Shown here one piece after another: positions 49,691-61,152 of a stretch of 64,000 nucleotides of DNA. Origin of the DNA: Spongospora subterranea f. sp. subterranea (taxonomy: Eukaryota > Endomyxa: Phytomyxea > Phytomyxea > Plasmodiophorida); assembly GCA_049724395.1 (NCBI GenBank), contig JAUGWO010000109.1, positions 62,001-126,000 of the forward strand, written 5' to 3'. Under the pieces are notes generated by a model. The model was given only the letters and a program-made list of their open reading frames with translations. It ran no database searches and was not told the origin of the DNA. Each line of letters begins with the position of its first letter. Within the stretch, counting starts at the first letter, position 1. The position numbers and the translations under genes were made by a program.

Positions 49691-50921
49691 TTGAATGACC
49701 CAATATCTGAAGATATATACATGAACTCAGAATAATAGGAAACTGCGGTGAATCAATGATGTTCAAAATGATGAGCTCTTTGTGCCCATTGATGGTCATA
49801 GTGACAGGGGTTGTCTCATTTATGATAGGGGGAAGGGGTCGTCCATCAACGACTGGGCATTGAGGGGCTGTAACTTGTGAACGAGAGGAATGCCGAGTCT
49901 TAGCATTGTGGATCGATCGGCAAAGACAGAGGTAGCGCAACTGTCGATGAAAGCTGAAGTCGAAATTGGATTGTTATTTGCAATGTAAATTGTCGGGTCA
50001 AAGACGATGAAGTCTTCGTCAGAAGCAGGAACACTGCGGGCCATTATGGAAAAGAGTTGAAAGATTATCGGAGACGGGATTTTGTTTAAGTTCCAATGGT
50101 TTATTGTCCATCACAATGGGTTTGGGGACCGTCGATTTCGCCCGCGCCCTGCGCCATTTCCTGTTCGGACCTCGGGCGTGTGTTTCTGATCGAATAATGG
50201 TTGCTTGAGGATCGGGTTGCAATTCGATTGTCAACCTTGTTGGTTTGTTGGATAATTTCTTTGAGGCTTGTTGCCGCTCGGAAATGTTAATAGAATGTCC
50301 TTCATTTGGTCGTTGAAACCTTATAATAGGTGAAGAGAGAAGGCGGCGGTGACATCCCATTTCGCATCTGCTAGGAATAGTTGGAACTGGGAAGCGTAGG
50401 CAGCGACCGAACGATTGCCTTGACGCGAAGCAGCTTTCTGGGACCTTAATGGACCATGAAACCGTAGTTTGAGACTCTCCAGGAATGAATCAAAATTTTG
50501 CAAACAGGGGTCCCCTGATTAAAAAAAAAAGCGACCACCAGTCCAATGCAGACCCAATAAGCAAATTGCTTAACAGGCCCACACGAGACTCTTCGGTGAA
50601 GTATGTCACCGATTTTTGCTGAATAATCAGTTTTACCTGGTTGGTGAAGTTTCCGAGACTGTGTGGAGATCCGTCAAAAGGTTCCGGCAATTTAACCTTC
50701 GGTTCCTCAATGATGGAGTTGGGGAGATTGTGTGGAAATCCGTCAAAAGATTTGCTGTCGGGAAGTTTGTCGAGAATTTCTGACACGAACTTGTCGAATG
50801 TTCGTGTCAGGTCGTTTAATGCTTGATTGAAATTTGCAATTTCTAGAGAAAGGGTATCAACATGTTGCGCAACATCAGAGATCGACTGCGGTTTAGTTTG
50901 CGGAGCGTCGTCGGCAACCAT
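49680..50921 (-). mobile_element. Ty3-type gag and protease relic
   Basis: The minus strand starts MVADDAPQTKPQSISDVAQH, a gag N-terminus similar in style to the gag at 60949, with gag core VKLPEPFDGSPHSLGNFTNQ and, downstream, a protease-like segment SAFIDSCATSVFADRST. Several breaks; no pol attached. Family Ty3/gypsy. Confidence 0.7.
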
Positions 50922-50999
50922 GCTTTACAAATCAGGGACGTGAGGCGACTATTGTGGCATACAACGTAATGATTAAGCAGGCTTAGAAGCGTGCTGGGC

Positions 51000-51242
51000 C
51001 ATAGCCAGTAAAGACTGAGAACGAAGTAAGAGGGTTTATTTTAGATGCACGAGCGGAGTTCAATGACTTCAATCCGTAACGGAGGCCGTGAAGTAGGTAT
51101 AGGTGATATAGTATGAACCATGCTTTAACTGTCAGGCCAAAGGGCATTACTTGGTATTCGAATAAGCCATGCGGTGTGCGAAACGCGGTTTTCCATTCGT
51201 CGCCCTTCCGAATCCGGACTTGGCTGTATGCCCCACAAATAT
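51000..51242 (-). mobile_element. Ty3 reverse-transcriptase relic, downstream part
   Basis: The minus strand shows the RT block [20 protein letters not shown]. It is the continuation of the RT relic at 60251-60600, the two parts being separated by the SINE and everything nested in it. Broken fossil. Confidence 0.75.
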
Positions 51243-51323
51243 CAAGCTTGGTTCCTGTCTGTTCCTGTTGGTGGCAGGAATGTCCGGGTGAGTGTTAGGC
51301 ATGAGTTCGAAACCCCGTGGAGT
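51243..51323 (+). mobile_element. SINE type A, 5' part (split by Harbinger)
   Basis: Starts AAGCTTGGTTCCTGTCTG and includes the box-B-like AGTTCGAAACC. It breaks off after CCCCGTGGAG where the Harbinger end begins; the remainder resumes at 59932. Confidence 0.85.
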
Positions 51324-51467
51324 AGAGGTTGTCAAAGTTAAAAATCCGTAGCGAAAGATGCGCATCTTTGGTCCTGAATCTAACCCGAAAGATTCGAATC
51401 TTTCTACGGACATATTTGAAACGGACTTAAGGTGCTCATTGCCAGGTGACTCAGGTGAATGCCTCGA

Positions 51468-52450
51468 TTATCTGAGCGAGGCCAGTTGCTCGGCGATATT
51501 GAACGCCTGGATCGATACAAGGCTGTTGACCTGAGCAGCGCGCAGCTCCTTCGACCGACACTGGCAAGCCAGCTGAAACAACAAATTGATGCACTTATGT
51601 CGCTTTAGTTTGGGATACTTTGTTATCGAAACTTAAACCCTCGACGTTTGATCTTGAAAGGTAACTATCTTGCCGTTTCTGGACGATCAAGAATTTGTTT
51701 AAGACCTACGATGCTCCAGGGAGACATTCCAGGCATTTGTTGATATCATCAAAGGTCACTGCATCCTACCCGTATTTTGGTTTTGATGTTCACACTGTTC
51801 GCTCCAGATGACCTTGTATTTCATAATCAATCGCGCAACGAACAGGCACCTATTTGGATCCAGCTCGCCGTTGCCCTGGATTCTTCTGGCACCGATGGCA
51901 GTGCTGCTAGCCAACAACGCAAACGTCGAATAGGAGTTGCATATGGCACCGCACATTTGTTCACATCCCCTGTAACCCATGCGTTGGTAAACCAGGCAAA
52001 ACACTATGTAGTTCTCCAAGAATCGATCTGATCCATATCACTTCCCGCATTGTCTCTGAAAGGGCTGGCCAGATGCTGCTGAACGTCGTCGCATCAGTCT
52101 CCGTAATGGCCGTCATTTTGGATTTAAAAATTGTGTCGGCAATGCTGACGGTACAGATATTGTGTTTTCGGAAAAACCTCCATTCCATGGAGAAGTTTGG
52201 TGGTCGTACAAAAACCGACACGGCATGAAGGCCATTCTTGTTTGCGATGATCGAAGACTCATTCGGTTCGCTCATATCGGAAATCCATCGTCCGTGTATG
52301 ACAGCACATCGTGGGAGGCAAGCGATATGTGACGAAATCCTCACCTATATTTTTCCAAAGGCCAATACAACATCACTGATTCCGGCTTCACATTGAATCG
52401 ACGCCGGGGAGTGTTGATCCCGTACACAGCGCCATTGTGCAACGTATCAC
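51468..52450 (+). pseudogene. Harbinger transposase, 5' part
   Basis: Frames on the plus strand give LGDIERLDRYKAVDLSSAQL, IWIQLAVALDSSGTDGSAAS (the family QLAVAL..LG..G.AAS helix), NADGTDIVFSEKPPFHGEVW (first catalytic Asp), LVCDDRRLIRFAHIGNPSSV followed by YDSTSWEAS (second Asp region), and NITDSGFTLN. This is a DDE_Tnp_4 nuclease. In-frame stops are present. The C-terminal part lies beyond the LTR element, at 58486. Confidence 0.8.
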
Positions 52451-52637
52451 TGTAACATACATCGGTATACACTGGTCAGGTGGATTACTATAGATGCTAT
52501 TTACACACAATAGATGTTCCTATTCCGAGCCAATCCGTAAAGTCCGTCAGGAACTTCGTTGCCAGCTATATCCAATACAATAGGGTAGCCTGTCGTAGGC
52601 TATAACATAGGGTCAATAGGTTGACACATATGTTACA
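52451..52637 (-). repeat. 3' LTR of the chromovirus-type element
   Basis: Begins and ends with TGTAACATA / TATGTTACA, 187 bp. A purine run (minus strand AAAAAAGGAAG) sits immediately upstream in the sense of the element. Confidence 0.85.
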
Positions 52638-52804
52638 CTTCCTTTTTTCAAAGAAATGCCCCACCCATGAAAATTTTAGATAAAAATCCGAAATTTCCTG
52701 AAGCCAGGTTGCGTCTATAATTATTATGCAAAAAAATAGGAACCTTTTACAAGTAGGTTATACTTTCCCTAATCAATATCGTTTCTGATATCAATCTAGC
52801 CCTC

Positions 52805-53228
52805 TAAGCTTGGTTCCTGTCTGTCCCTGTTGGTGGCAGGCATGTCCGAATGAGTGTTATGCATGAGTTCGAAACCCCGTGAGTGATGGAATTTTGGGAG
52901 ACCCCCCAAGGTTGCATCCAATACGGAAAAGTAGAGTGAATGTTGAGCACGAAGGTCTGACCACGTGGCCTCTAATGAATGTGGGAGAGCGAGCTGCTTG
53001 CAGTAAACTCGGACACCCCTTGGATAGGCAATGTAATCAGGTGGGGGCAGGTCCCATTCGGTGTGGTCGTTAGGACAGATTATGTTGCTGAATCCAGCTG
53101 GTCTAATAGGTTCCTTCATTGGATACCCAAGCTACTTGTAGCGGCCAGGCGGAAGTAGGGAAAGCCTGGTAGTACACAGGCTTACTCAACCCATAAGAAC
53201 CCGCGATCCTTTGTATACCATACCATAC
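52805..53228 (+). mobile_element. SINE type A (head A, CATAC tail), full copy
   Basis: 424 bp from AAGCTTGGTTCCTGTC to a (CCATA)n tail. Target duplication CAATCTAG(C/T)CCTC flanks it at 52792-52804 and 53229-53241, one mismatch. Box-B-like AGTTCGAAACC near 52868 suggests RNA polymerase III transcription from a tRNA-derived head. Head A covers 52805-52953; the tail module begins GGTCTGACCAC at 52954. Inserted in the LTR element between its LTR and pol. No coding capacity. Confidence 0.85.
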
Positions 53229-54567
53229 CAATCTAGTCCTCACTGACTATCTTGTTAGAGACCATGAATGAATCCTCATCCAAGGTACTGTGAGACTTTC
53301 ACTCACTAAACCAAAAAAATCATAATAATATCGCAACACTGCTGAAATCATATCGTAGGCTAACTGTGGGCTCTCAGTTTCCGACGCCTGGGATATGACT
53401 TTGCCTTACACTTCAACTCTGGTGAAGCAACCACATCAATTGATTTGTCCATCAATTTCTCTAACAAAACCTCAATCTGATATCTCAGTGAATGAGTTTT
53501 GTTTGCAATCAAGAATTCTTGGACCAATGTCCTTGCATCCTGAGCAACTTGCTCTAATGGCTCCCAGGAATTTTCGGTCTCTGAAAATCCCAACCATTTT
53601 ACTAATGCTACGAGCGATTGAGATTTCGAATCCACTTTCACGTTTCACAATAAACTCTGCTTCATATGTAGCATTGTCAAATGCAAACTGATTCTTAATC
53701 TCCTCAGTAACATTCATCTTCGAAACGTCATAAAATCGGATTCTATCTCCATGAACCTTCCGCATTGACTTATCAACTAAGTTCATGACATTAAATACAT
53801 ATCCATTGTTATTCTCAACAATCTGATATGGCCCTCTCCATCTCTGAAAGAGCTTCTGTCCAGACTTCTCAACATCAGGGCTACATAAGACGAAATCTCC
53901 GACACCAAAATTTGATCTTTGCCGCGGTTTCCTTGTCTTTGGCAACTTACGATTCTGGGTCCGTTCAGAACTCGTAATAGCCGCAACTTCTTTGTGCAGC
54001 TGTTCCATAGCACTCTCTAATGTCTCAGTTCTACTGACAATTTGTTCTGTTGTCATCTGACATTTACCCAGGTTCTCTCCAGGCTTTTTGAAGATAAGTT
54101 CCAGCGGATTATCACTCTTTAATCCCGTATGAACCGTTACTGTTGCTTTCCACCCCAGTCTCTTCTTTGGTCGATGGTTGATAGCATGTTCTATTGCTTT
54201 CAACAGCCATGGCCAATCCTATTTATTCCACCTCAACTCTGAAATCAGAGCTTGAAATAAAGACTTCAGTGCCTTATTCACAACCTCAACTGTCCCGTTA
54301 GGATAGTAAATATACGCTGTGGTCCAATGTACACCCGCTTTCTTGGCAAAGCTCCTCATTACTTCTGATAGAAAGTAAGAAGCTTGATCTGAAACATACA
54401 CCTCTGATGTTCTAAACTTTGATCGCCATTCCATCAACGCATCAACAGTCGTCTCCGTATCAGGAGTCACTGCTGGTGTCAGGTGAACCAAACCTGACAA
54501 GTCATCTCACAATAACTAGAACCCATTCAAACTCATGATATGGTCCTTTCACTCTAGGCATTATATA

Positions 54568-55002
54568 GCTTGGTTCTGGTCTGTCCCGGTTGGTGGCAGG
54601 TTAGGACCAGGTCAGTGTGAGACTTGAGTTCGAAAACCCCGTGGGCAGGGATTTTGGGGAACACCCTAAGGTTGGCCAGCTAATACGGAAGTAGAGCGAA
54701 GGTTGAGCATGGCAGGAACGAACCTCTGGAAAAATAGACAGCTGATTTGTAATGATGCGACTTGGGTTCAAGGCATTGTGGTGTTCCGTAAGGGAATTTT
54801 CCCCCGTGTCCTAATGCTCAGGTCATGGGATCAACCTCACACTACTACAAGGTCTGCAGAACATTCAGCGAAGGATTGCAAGTGCGAGCTTGCTACCTTT
54901 AGAGGCGAGAGCCGAAAAAGTGAATCTTGGCCCGATAGCCAAGGGACCGGCAAACCTGCATGAAAAATGCGAACTCAATCACAAAAAAAAAAAAAAAAAA
55001 AA
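54568..55002 (+). mobile_element. SINE type A2 (head A, different 3' half, poly(A) tail)
   Basis: 435 bp, flanked by a perfect 15-bp target duplication TCTAGGCATTATATA (54553-54567 and 55003-55017). The first ~150 bp match head A (AGCTTGGTTCTGGTCTG, GAGTTCGAAAACCCC). The 3' half is unrelated to the CATAC-tail module and ends in 20 A (54983-55002). A second box-B-like string GGGTTCAAGGC is inside. The perfect duplication and intact tail indicate a young insertion into the LTR element's pol. Confidence 0.92.
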
Positions 55003-58000
55003 TCTAGGCATTATATACATGAAATCAAAGTGCAATACAATGTTCACCAAAAGGTCATACCCTCCTCTGGTAGGAGATGTGACATCATCGATCATCGATT
55101 TCCAATGAAATTGTTTTTGTAGTAGTTTGAGTACTACATTAATTCCATAATGTCCACAATTTGCCCCAACATGGGCAATAACACACAATCTAGTCTTTAG
55201 ATTGTCACATTCATCTGGGATAACCACTTTGTCTGAGTGATTTAGCAACAACCCATCTGAATTCAAGATTAAGGAATCCCTGTCTCGACCCTCAATCCAA
55301 TTACTCTGCTCTTGAGTAATCTCATCAACAGTTGGCCACACCAACTTACTCATAGGTTGAGTCCGAAATTGATCCTTGAAGTTTTGAGGTCCAAGTGATG
55401 CATCAGTTAGGTCTATCCTAGCATCATGATCGATATCATTCTCAACATGCTCAGATTCCTCAGTTATCGATCCGTTACTCCTTTGAGTACCACGATTAAC
55501 TGTAATCCTATTGCATCTCTCAGAACCGCATCCAGATCCCTTTAGGCCATTATCAATGTCTGATTTTGATAATGCAGCCCCCCATCGAGTCATCATATCA
55601 GCCCAGACATTCATGTCTCCTGGTATATGTTCGATGTTGAATTTAAATGATCTGAGATCCATACCCCATCTTTCCAAGCGTTCCCCAGCTTGCTTCGTGC
55701 ACTTTTCAGGATTATACATGGAAGTCAAATTCCTATGATCCGTAAAAAGCAGAAAGGGTTTAGAAGATTGAACTAAATAGTCCAATTTCCTAACTGTGTC
55801 CCAGATAGCGAATGCTTCCTTATCTGGCGTAGACCAGTTCAATTCTGATCCATGGAATCTGTGTCCGCAGAATCCCAACGGTTCATGTCTCTGATCATGG
55901 AACGGCAGTTTCCCAACATCCTCATGTGGAATCTGTGTCACCATACCAGAACTATGATATTGACTCGCATCAGTGAACACACATTGAACCATATCCTCGT
56001 CAGGATAGTTCAGCTGAGTTCGTCTACTGATCGCAGCCTTCATACTGCTGAATGCTTCATCATGAACTGCATTCCAACCAAACGCGTCAATGAAATTCCC
56101 TTGGCCACCGATTTGGTCCTTTTCGGCTGACCTTTCATTGCGTTTTCATAGATATTCTGCAATGGCAGAACTAATCTATTATAATCTGGAATGGCTCTAC
56201 TCATCTATTGAATAGCCATTACAAACTGTTGCAAGTCTCGCGCTGTCGTTGGCTTCGGCATATTTACTAATGCCTCAACTCTAGCCGGATCATGCCTCAC
56301 ACCCTCAGGAGTGAATTTTCTTCCACAGAATTTGGCCTTAATCTGGAACAATTCACACTTCTCTAAGTTGAATTTGATATCGTGTTCCTGTGCCAATTTA
56401 AGTGTCGTTTCTAACACCTGGAACCACTTCTCTTGAGTGTCTGCGTGTCCCAATATGTCATCAATCCATATTATTAATGATTGATACAGCAGTTCCCTAT
56501 ATATCTCATGCATTCTAGCTTGGAACTGTGTGGCAGAATTCAGTGCTCCCTGAATGGATCTCGTTGGAGTGTAAACCCCTCGATCCGTCATAAAAGAAAA
56601 CATTTCTTTGCAATCGGCGTCAAGTGACATCATCCAGAAACCTTTGAAAGCGTCTAGAGAAAACCAATATTTGGAGCCACCCAAATGCTTGACTATTGAT
56701 TCAAGAAACGGCATGGGCCATGCAGTTGCCTTGCATAGAGCGTTGACTTCTCTCAAATCAACCACCATACGTAATCCTTTACCACCGGGTTTTCTGACCA
56801 CCACAACCGGAGAGGCCCACTCACAATTGTAGTTTCATAAACCAATCCATATTTCTCCAGAAGGCTGACAAATGTCGCCAGGAACTCACTATGTTCCTTG
56901 CTGTACCGTCGGGATTTGCACCTAACAGGTTCAACTCCTTCCCTCAGGTTCGTTACGAAAGGAGTGACATTTGCAGGTGGATCAGGTCCCAGCGACCTTC
57001 TCCAAACAGTTTGATACTTCCATATCAACTTCCTTAGTCGACTTTGCCATTCTATAGGCAATCCGTTATCAATAGCACGAGACATCATGTCTTCCATTGA
57101 CTTCAAACTGTCTTCTGGGAAATCTTCCCCAATAATAATACATCATCATCGTTGTACAAATCCCAATGACTGATATTATCCTCATTGTTGGCGCCTAATG
57201 TCATCTTTAGAATTAGCGACTCTAGAGCATCTTTAGGATTTATCCCCAGCTCTTTCAACAAATCTTCACCTAGCAATATTTCATCTAATGGTGAATCCCA
57301 CAGCAAACATCTCCGGTTCCGAATGATCAGTTCGCCCGTTGCTGTATACAGGGTCAGATCAGACAACATCTCACGTGTTGCTTCCGCCACTGTCTTATCT
57401 GGCAATATTAACTTAATTGCCTTTGCCAGTTCCTTATACCGATCTTATCATCGAGCCACTGCGCTTTCTTCGCAATGCTCATCGGTATAACTGGCGACTG
57501 GGTACCACTGTCTAATAACCCTAAAAATATCATTCCTGCAGTCGACACTCTGACACTCAACTGTTTGTCTGCAGTTGACGGTTCGTGCATTTCTGACACT
57601 TTGTAGAAATCACTACTGTTGGATCCTGTCGTAGTCCTGACATAAAGATCACCGTTCTGTTGGCTCTCTATGCTAGCAACTCCAATCCGACAAATCCTCA
57701 AATACTGTCCATCGTTGTTTGGTTTATTTTCAAACAAAACTTTCATTTTGTCTTTGTGTTTAACCAACAACGATTCCATCTCTGTCTTCGATGGTTTCTG
57801 TGGACACTTGGACATACTATGTCCCTCCAAACCGCAGCACAAACATAAGAACTTTCCATTCTTATGCTTAACGTTTTTTTCTGACGCCGGGCGTTGTCTC
57901 ACCTCGGGTTGCAGTTTCCTTGAATCTGTGGCATATCTCTAACGGCACTGTGCCGCAGTCCTCTACTGTCGCAGTTTTTCACGGAGTTTCGTTGTCTGCC

Positions 58001-58290
58001 GATCCCATGGTCCTGCTCTGACCTGGTCGTTCAAATCACCAATTTGTTGACCGTTGACTGTCCCTAGTCTACCCACAACCAACAGGTTTTGAATCTGTTG
58101 CTAACGTTGTCGAGTCCATGTGTCCATCATACATAACAGACACTATTCGTAATACACAACTATTGTATAAATACGAATCATCCAACAATCAGTATCAACC
58201 AGTCCATGCCATTTCTGACACCCGGTGTCGTCCCTGATCTATCCTTCCCTTTGTATAAAATGACATACATTTTCATACTAAAGAATTCTT

Positions 58291-58485
58291 TGTAATATAC
58301 ATCGGTATACACTGGTCAGGTGGATTACTATAGATGCTATTTACACACAATAGATGTTCCTATTCCGAGCCAATATACTCTCTGTGTATTAGATCCGATA
58401 TCTGGTCCGTAAAGTCCGTCAGGAACTTCGTTGCCAGCTATATCCAATACAATAGGGTATCCTGTCGTAGGCTATAGGGTCAATA
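58291..58485 (-). repeat. 5' LTR of the chromovirus-type element
   Basis: Matches 52451-52637 over nearly its whole length with an extra block near ATACTCTCTGTGTATTAG; its outer edge is slightly shorter than its partner. Confidence 0.82.
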
Positions 58486-58700
58486 CGTTCCAATGGATCT
58501 CGTCGTGTGTTAATCTACACAATAAAATACAAGACCGCCGATCGAACCTTAACGATTTATGTGAGGATGACGTCTACCATTCCGACGACGACACCGATGA
58601 CATGTGCACGTCCGCGCCAATAAACGACGGTAATCTGTACAATCAGCAATGGCGCAAAGAAATTCAGAATGAGGTTTCAATCTGGAGTGGGTATCACTAA
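58486..58700 (+). pseudogene. Harbinger transposase, 3' part
   Basis: Reads QWISSCVNLHNKIQDRRSNL, the family's C-terminal W..aC..LHN helix, then an acidic tail to a stop near 58700. It continues the 51468-52450 transposase, from which it is separated by the LTR element. Confidence 0.78.
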
Positions 58701-58709
58701 TTAAGAAAT

Positions 58710-59600
58710 TTATTTTGCAACCAAGTTCAAAAGCTGTTCAATTTCTGGAACGGATCTTCCTTGTTCAAGGAGTTTTAAAGTAAGTTCGGTGCGATCTCGG
58801 CGCATGTCTCTCGCAATGTCGGCTTCCATTTTCGATTGTTCTAGCTGGACTCGGATCCTATCTAATTCAAGTCGAGCAGCGCGATCTGCACGGTCCATCT
58901 GTTCAGCTTTGTCTTTGAGATGTCGATGTCTGTCATCGCTTTCTCGCATGTATTCCATCACAGCAGTGCTGTGCTCCAGGTATGCTCCTGAAAAATCTTT
59001 CCGAACTGGAGGTGAACGAACAGGAGGTGATGTACCGAGACGGTTTGGCATATAAACCGGTTTCGTTGTCCGACTCGGTGTCCTCATGCTGGAAGTGCTA
59101 CCTGAGACGATACCCCGCTGTTGAATCCTCGCATTGTTATTTGGAGAATTTTGACCCTACTCCCTTGCACCACCTTCCAAATCATCAGCAGAATCATCGC
59201 TATCACATTGAAGCGGCGTGTCACTCGAGAAGCTGACAGAATCCTCATCTGATAAATCACCACCATAGTCACGTGGTTGAGGAAAAAAATCAGCTTCTAC
59301 GCCAAGCTGAATCGTTGCAGGAGCAACGACATTGGGTCTCTTCGCCAACCAGGGCGTCTAAACTCCCAACCCGAAACAAAGGTGCTCCAGTTTTTCCGAG
59401 ATGGTCGAAATCCCTCGATCTCTTTCAGTATCGCAAATACCGAAATCGGTATTCATTGACGTTTTTTTTTATTTCTTATATTTTTTGAGAATAGATGCGT
59501 ACCGACTTTTAGCGGGTATGGGCGTCCCAGATCCGGCGAGGGTCCTTCGATTGCTCGTTGATATATTCCGCCAGAAATATATGCGCGCTGCTTTTTTTTA
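58710..59600 (-). CDS. Second Harbinger protein (Myb-like partner), degenerate
   Basis: The minus strand holds an acidic part (GVEADFFPQPRDYGGDLSDE with a D/S-rich stretch) and a helical C-terminus (EYMRESDDRHRHLKDKAEQM, LLEQGRSVPEIEQLLNLV) ending at 58710. The placement, convergent with the transposase, is the usual Harbinger pattern for the Myb/SANT DNA-binding partner. I could not see the Myb repeat itself, so the partner role is inferred from position. Confidence 0.55.
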
Positions 59601-59931
59601 CCTTTTTTCCTGATAACATCGGGCCGGACGTTTTGCCAGTGATGAGGTCAAAATTCTCCTTAACACTGAGCCAGTGTAGCATGTACCAGCATTGCTGATG
59701 TGCTGGTTTCCCAAATTGCCTGCAACGCGAACCATTATTGATCCGTTATCGACGTGAATAACCTCTTGAACTCAGAATCAGCTGCGGACTCCGCGAAACA
59801 AAGTAAAACCCTTCCGGAACTTTGACAACCCCCACGCGAAATTCCGAATCTTTTGCCCAGTTTCCTTACCCAAAGAATTGAATCTTTGGGATTGCAAAGA
59901 TGCGGAGTTTTCTTAACTTTGACAACCCCTA

Positions 59932-60215
59932 GTGATGGAATTTTGGAAGACCCCCCAAGGTTGCATCCAATACGGAAAAGGTAGAGTGAATGTTGAGTAC
60001 GAAGGTCTGACCACGTGGCCTGAAATGAATGTGGGAGAGCGAGCTGCTTGCAGTAAACTCGGAAACTCTGGATAGGCAATGTAATCAGGTGGGGGCAAGT
60101 CCCACTCGGTGTGGTCGTTAGGACAGGTTATGTTGCTGAATCCAGCTGGTCTAACAGGTTCCTTCAATGGATACCCAAGCTACTTGTAGCGGCCAGGCGG
60201 AAGTAGAGAAATTTT
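59932..60215 (+). mobile_element. SINE type A, 3' part (split by Harbinger)
   Basis: Resumes at GTGATGGAATTTTGGAAGAC and runs through the tail module to GGCGGAAGTAGAGAA. It lacks the CATAC tail: it ends at a palindrome made from flanking retroelement DNA. Confidence 0.85.
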
Positions 60216-60250
60216 GGATGGTTTTCTAATTTGAAATTAGAAAACCATCC
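60216..60250. repeat. 35-bp perfect palindrome at the SINE 3' junction
   Basis: Arms GGATGGTTTTCTAATTT and AAATTAGAAAACCATCC (17 bp each) around one base. The right arm is retroelement RT sequence; the left arm is its inverted copy placed between it and the truncated SINE. Suggests fold-back DNA synthesis during insertion or repair. Confidence 0.9.
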
Positions 60251-60600
60251 AGCGGAGCTAAGCTGTGCCAACATTTGTTCGACGTGGGGAAGTGCATAGC
60301 GGTTCTTAATAGTAATGACATTCAATTTCCGATAGTCGAGGCATAGACGAAGAGAGCCGTCTTTTTTCTTGACAAAGAGGACAGGAGCGCCAGCGGGTGA
60401 CTGCGACGGAAGGGTGAAGCTACGGGAGAGATTGTCTTGGATATATATTTCTTAAGCGCTTCCTGTTCTCTGGGAGAGAGCCCATAAAGTCGACCGAACG
60501 GGTACCTGGTTTGAAATCGATGCAACAACTGTACGGACTGTATGGCGGAAGTTGTTTAATGCCGAGGGCGGAAGAAGAGGAAGATGAGAAGTACGATGGA
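60251..60600 (-). mobile_element. Ty3 reverse-transcriptase relic, upstream part
   Basis: The minus strand reads RT start blocks [15 protein letters not shown] and, further on, sequence of the [10 protein letters not shown] type. The downstream part of the same RT is at 51000-51242. Broken fossil, split by the SINE. Confidence 0.75.
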
Positions 60601-60948
60601 GAAGTAAAAGGAGGATAAAAGGAATTCGGATCGATAGAAGTATAATTTATTTGACTGTAAAATAAAAAATGTGTAAAGCCCTGCTTAACCTCACTCGTTA
60701 CTCCTTGATCTAAGCAAATTGCAGTTCTTTCCCATCACTGCAATTGCCTTTATGCCCTCTTGACTGGTCGGGTTATCCAAGCCTATGTCCCGTTCTTCTC
60801 GTTACACTGCTTGTTTATGCCCTATTTAAAAGCCCTAACATTATCCAATAAACTTTTATTCTACTTCTTTGTCCTTTTGCTTGCCATAGCAACCCCTCCA
60901 CTTACAGTTTTCTTTATTTGACTTTTTTTATATAGGTCACTTCATGCC
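60601..60948. other. Possible LTR or leader of the plus-strand Ty3 element
   Basis: AT-rich, no gene. It lies directly before the gag ATG at 60949 and could be LTR or leader sequence, but I find no second copy in the window. Confidence 0.3.
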
Positions 60949-61152
60949 ATGGTTGTCGACCACACGCCGCCGCCTCCCCAGACCCGTTCTCAATCCATCA
61001 CCGCCGTCGCATTGCAGCAAGAGCAGATGGAGCATGAGATAACTGGCATCCACACTTTGCTTCACGCCCTCCAACAAACTTGCGAACGCCTTGCCGCCCG
61101 ATTCGAAGAGGCTTTCCAAAACGCCAACGCCCCGCCAACATTTCCGCCTGCC

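Larger units (their letters stand above)
52451..58485 (-). mobile_element. Ty3 LTR retroelement with C-terminal chromodomain (chromovirus type)
   Basis: LTRs at 52451-52637 and 58291-58485, a polypurine tract beside the downstream LTR, and gag-pol domains in order on the minus strand: zinc knuckle CLCCGLEGHSMSKC, protease GLLDSGTQSPVI, RT with IIWIDDILGHA, RNase H, integrase and a chromodomain-like LVALVKWLGFSETENSWEPL. Family order is complete, but the coding part is broken in several places and carries two SINEs. The LTRs differ by a ~30-bp block and a few bases, so it is not very recent. Confidence 0.85.
51325..59929. mobile_element. PIF/Harbinger DNA transposon (split by an LTR element)
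   Basis: The ends are inverted repeats of the form GGTTGTCAAAGTTAA (51327 onward; reverse complement ending 59929), with a further similar AAAGATTCGAATCTTT-like block inside each. A TAG at 51323-51325 and at 59930-59932 fits the 3-bp Harbinger target duplication. Inside are the two standard Harbinger genes, convergent: a DDE transposase on plus and a second protein on minus. The LTR element at 52451-58485 interrupts the transposase. The transposase also contains stop codons, so the element cannot move itself. Confidence 0.8.
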
